Assembly (NCBI GenBank): GCA_963800865.1
Contig: CAWDCL010000004.1
Location: 1,550,001 to 1,614,000, forward strand
Direction of reading: 5' to 3'
DNA: 64,000 bases
Source of the DNA: JALOKP01 sp963800865
GTDB lineage: Bacteria; Acidobacteriota; Polarisedimenticolia; J045
Numbering within the stretch: the first letter of the stretch is position 1; each line of letters starts with the position of its first letter. Under the pieces are notes generated by a model that made no database searches, was not told where the DNA came from, and saw only the letters and a list, made by a program, of their open reading frames with translations. Below are positions 62,639-64,000 of the stretch, one piece after another. The translations under genes were made by a program, and so were the position numbers.

Positions 62639-64000
62639 CTACGGCGTCGCGCAGGCTCCCGCGGCGGCGTCCACCGGCAGGTCGCGCGAGCGAACGAGCC
62701 CCGGGTCCCCGGCGTCGAACGTGCCGGCGCCGCCGCAGTCCGTACCGCGCACCAGGTACCAGAAGCTGTCGCCGGGAGCGGGCAGCGCCGCGTCGGTCAG
62801 CGACAGGCCCGGGACCTGCGAGCCGAGGCAGGTGATGCCGACCTGCGAGTAGTCGCCGGCGTCGAGCGAGCAGCTCCGCGATCCTGCCGCGCGCGATGTC
62901 GTAGCCGGTGGCTCCGGCCAGGGCAGTCCAGGCGAGGTTGGCGCTCCCGTCCTGGCGGGTCACCGCGAGCGCGGGCGCGCCCGCGGGGCGGGGGACGTTG
63001 TCGGCGCTGCCGTCGCAGTCGTCGTCCACACCGTTGCAGATCTCGAGCGCGCCGAGGTGGACGGCCGCGTCGCCGTCGTTGCAGTCGCCCTGGCAGAGGC
63101 TCGCCCCGTCGCCGTCCAGGTCCGCCGTGGCTGGCGCGGCCAGGAACGGGGAGAAGGTCACGTTCGGCGGAAACGCCGTCGCCCGCGCCGGGGCCGGCGC
63201 CGGAGGGCCCCGACGGCGCCCCCCACCAGTTCGACGCCGCGGCCAGCGCGGCCACGGTCGCATCGACCATGCCGAGGCCGTTCCCGTGCAGGTCGTTGCG
63301 GAAGACCCTGGCCGGCGCACCGGCGCCGGCGCCCGTGTCGTCGGCGACCACTCCCGTGCCGTTGAAACGGATCTCGTTGCACGACACGACGGCGCCGGCG
63401 GGCGCGCCCGGGTCGCCCGGCGCGCGGTGGAGATGCACCGCGACGCCGCTGACGTCCGCGAGCACGTTGCCGTCCACGACCGTCCCGAGGCTGTCGGTCG
63501 GCACGCTGTAGCAGGCCGAAGTGGGGCGCCCGGCAATGCGGATCGCCTCGTTCATCCCCGGATTCCCGACCGCGCAGCCGCGGATCTCGGTCGTGTTCGC
63601 GGCCTCGATCGTGACCCCCGCCGCGAAGCTCCCGCCGTTCCACTCGGGCGTGGTGCGCGCCTGGATCGAACCGCCCGAGACGACGGTTCCGGTCGCGAGC
63701 CGGATCCGCGCGCCGAGGGTCACGCCGCGGATCTTCGCGCCCAGGACCTGGTTCCCGTCCGCGCTCGCTCCCGGTCCGCCCTCGCAGGCGGGCCCGCCGT
63801 CGACCAGTACCCCGTCGCGCGAGAGGTGGTCGCAGGCCTGGCCGCCGTCCGGCGCCGTCGTCCCGTCGATGTCGAGGTTCTGCAGCACGTTGCCGTCCGA
63901 GTCGCCGTAGAGCCGGAGCTCGGTGATCCCGTTCCCGCGCAGGCACAGGTTCGAGATCGTCGAGGCCTGCACGTTCTGCAGGTCGAGCCCGATCTCGTCG
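62639..64000 (-). CDS. Secreted beta-helix protein with MopE-type repeat and fibronectin-like C-terminus (partial, two frameshifts)
   Basis: The C-terminal part of a large protein is visible. A right-handed parallel beta-helix region (repeated turns such as VVDGNVLADVSGVAV and NEIRFNGTGVVADDT, ending in NWWGAPSGPSGAG) is followed by a DDDCDG/GDCNDGD metal-binding repeat. A fibronectin-like domain (LAWTALAGATGYDIARG) ends in ACATP before a TAG at 62639-62641. The last domain matches the C-terminus of the protein at 22974-25803. Apparent extra bases at about 63174-63177 and 62865-62869 break the frame; neighbouring frames continue the domain. The N-terminus is outside the window. Confidence 0.7.

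Overview
The window is about 64 kb of very GC-rich (roughly 70% or more by eye), densely packed bacterial chromosome. Gram-negative traits are clear: a cytochrome c maturation (Ccm) system, lipoproteins, and secreted MopE-type metal-binding repeat proteins. Together with DUF4388/J-domain fusions, spoVG between ispE and prs, and a secreted fibronectin-like C-terminal domain, this suggests Acidobacteriota. A myxobacterium-like deltaproteobacterium is the main alternative. The assignment is inference from gene content only. I saw no rRNA, tRNA, insertion sequence, CRISPR array or prophage.

Layout. 1-6762: an unknown truncated gene, a DUF4388/J-domain protein, a TPR metalloprotease-like protein, a SPOR-like protein, signal peptidase I, a LOG-family protein, and divergently a TlpA-type thioredoxin lipoprotein with a second putative lipoprotein. 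6772-22898: a surface-glycan locus with UDP-xylose synthase, four family-2 glycosyltransferases, a polytopic ArnT-like protein, a Wzx-like flippase, two sulfotransferases and the sulfate activation genes cysD, cysNC and cysC. It is followed by a TMTC-like membrane TPR protein and a large secreted MopE/anchor-domain protein (22974-25803). 25946-31976: a PAP phosphatase downstream of an unusual ccm operon (ccmE, ccmF, a 44-aa protein, a ccmA-ccmB fusion, ccmC, ccmD). 32305-35075: greA, a UbiA-type prenyltransferase and an unusual radical SAM protein. 35082-40072: a group 3b-type NAD(P)-linked [NiFe] hydrogenase operon with maturation protease and a cyclic-nucleotide-binding protein. 40192-46214: a sensor kinase, its NtrC-type regulator, an S41 protease homologue that has lost its catalytic residues, and a membrane Ser/Thr kinase.

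46295-62596 is a housekeeping run: TPR protein, LolB-like lipoprotein, ispE, spoVG, prs, rplY/ctc, pth, rpsF-rpsR-rplI, small membrane proteins, vanZ-like gene, DHH phosphoesterase, a beta-propeller protein on the other strand, hisS, aspS and an ABC-F ATPase. The window closes inside a second MopE/beta-helix protein on the minus strand.

How the parts connect. CysD/CysN make APS and the APS kinases make PAPS. The sulfotransferases would use PAPS on the polymer assembled by the glycosyltransferases and exported by the flippase, and the HAL2-type phosphatase would clear the PAP by-product. The Ccm system carries the CcmE CxxxY signature and has no ccmH in the operon, resembling the CcmH-less system described in Desulfovibrio.

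A caution: at least nine genes, including the essential pth, hisS and aspS, are interrupted by single-base frameshifts (13 in total), mostly extra bases in short G or C runs. I read these as sequence errors rather than real gene loss and give the restored gene spans.
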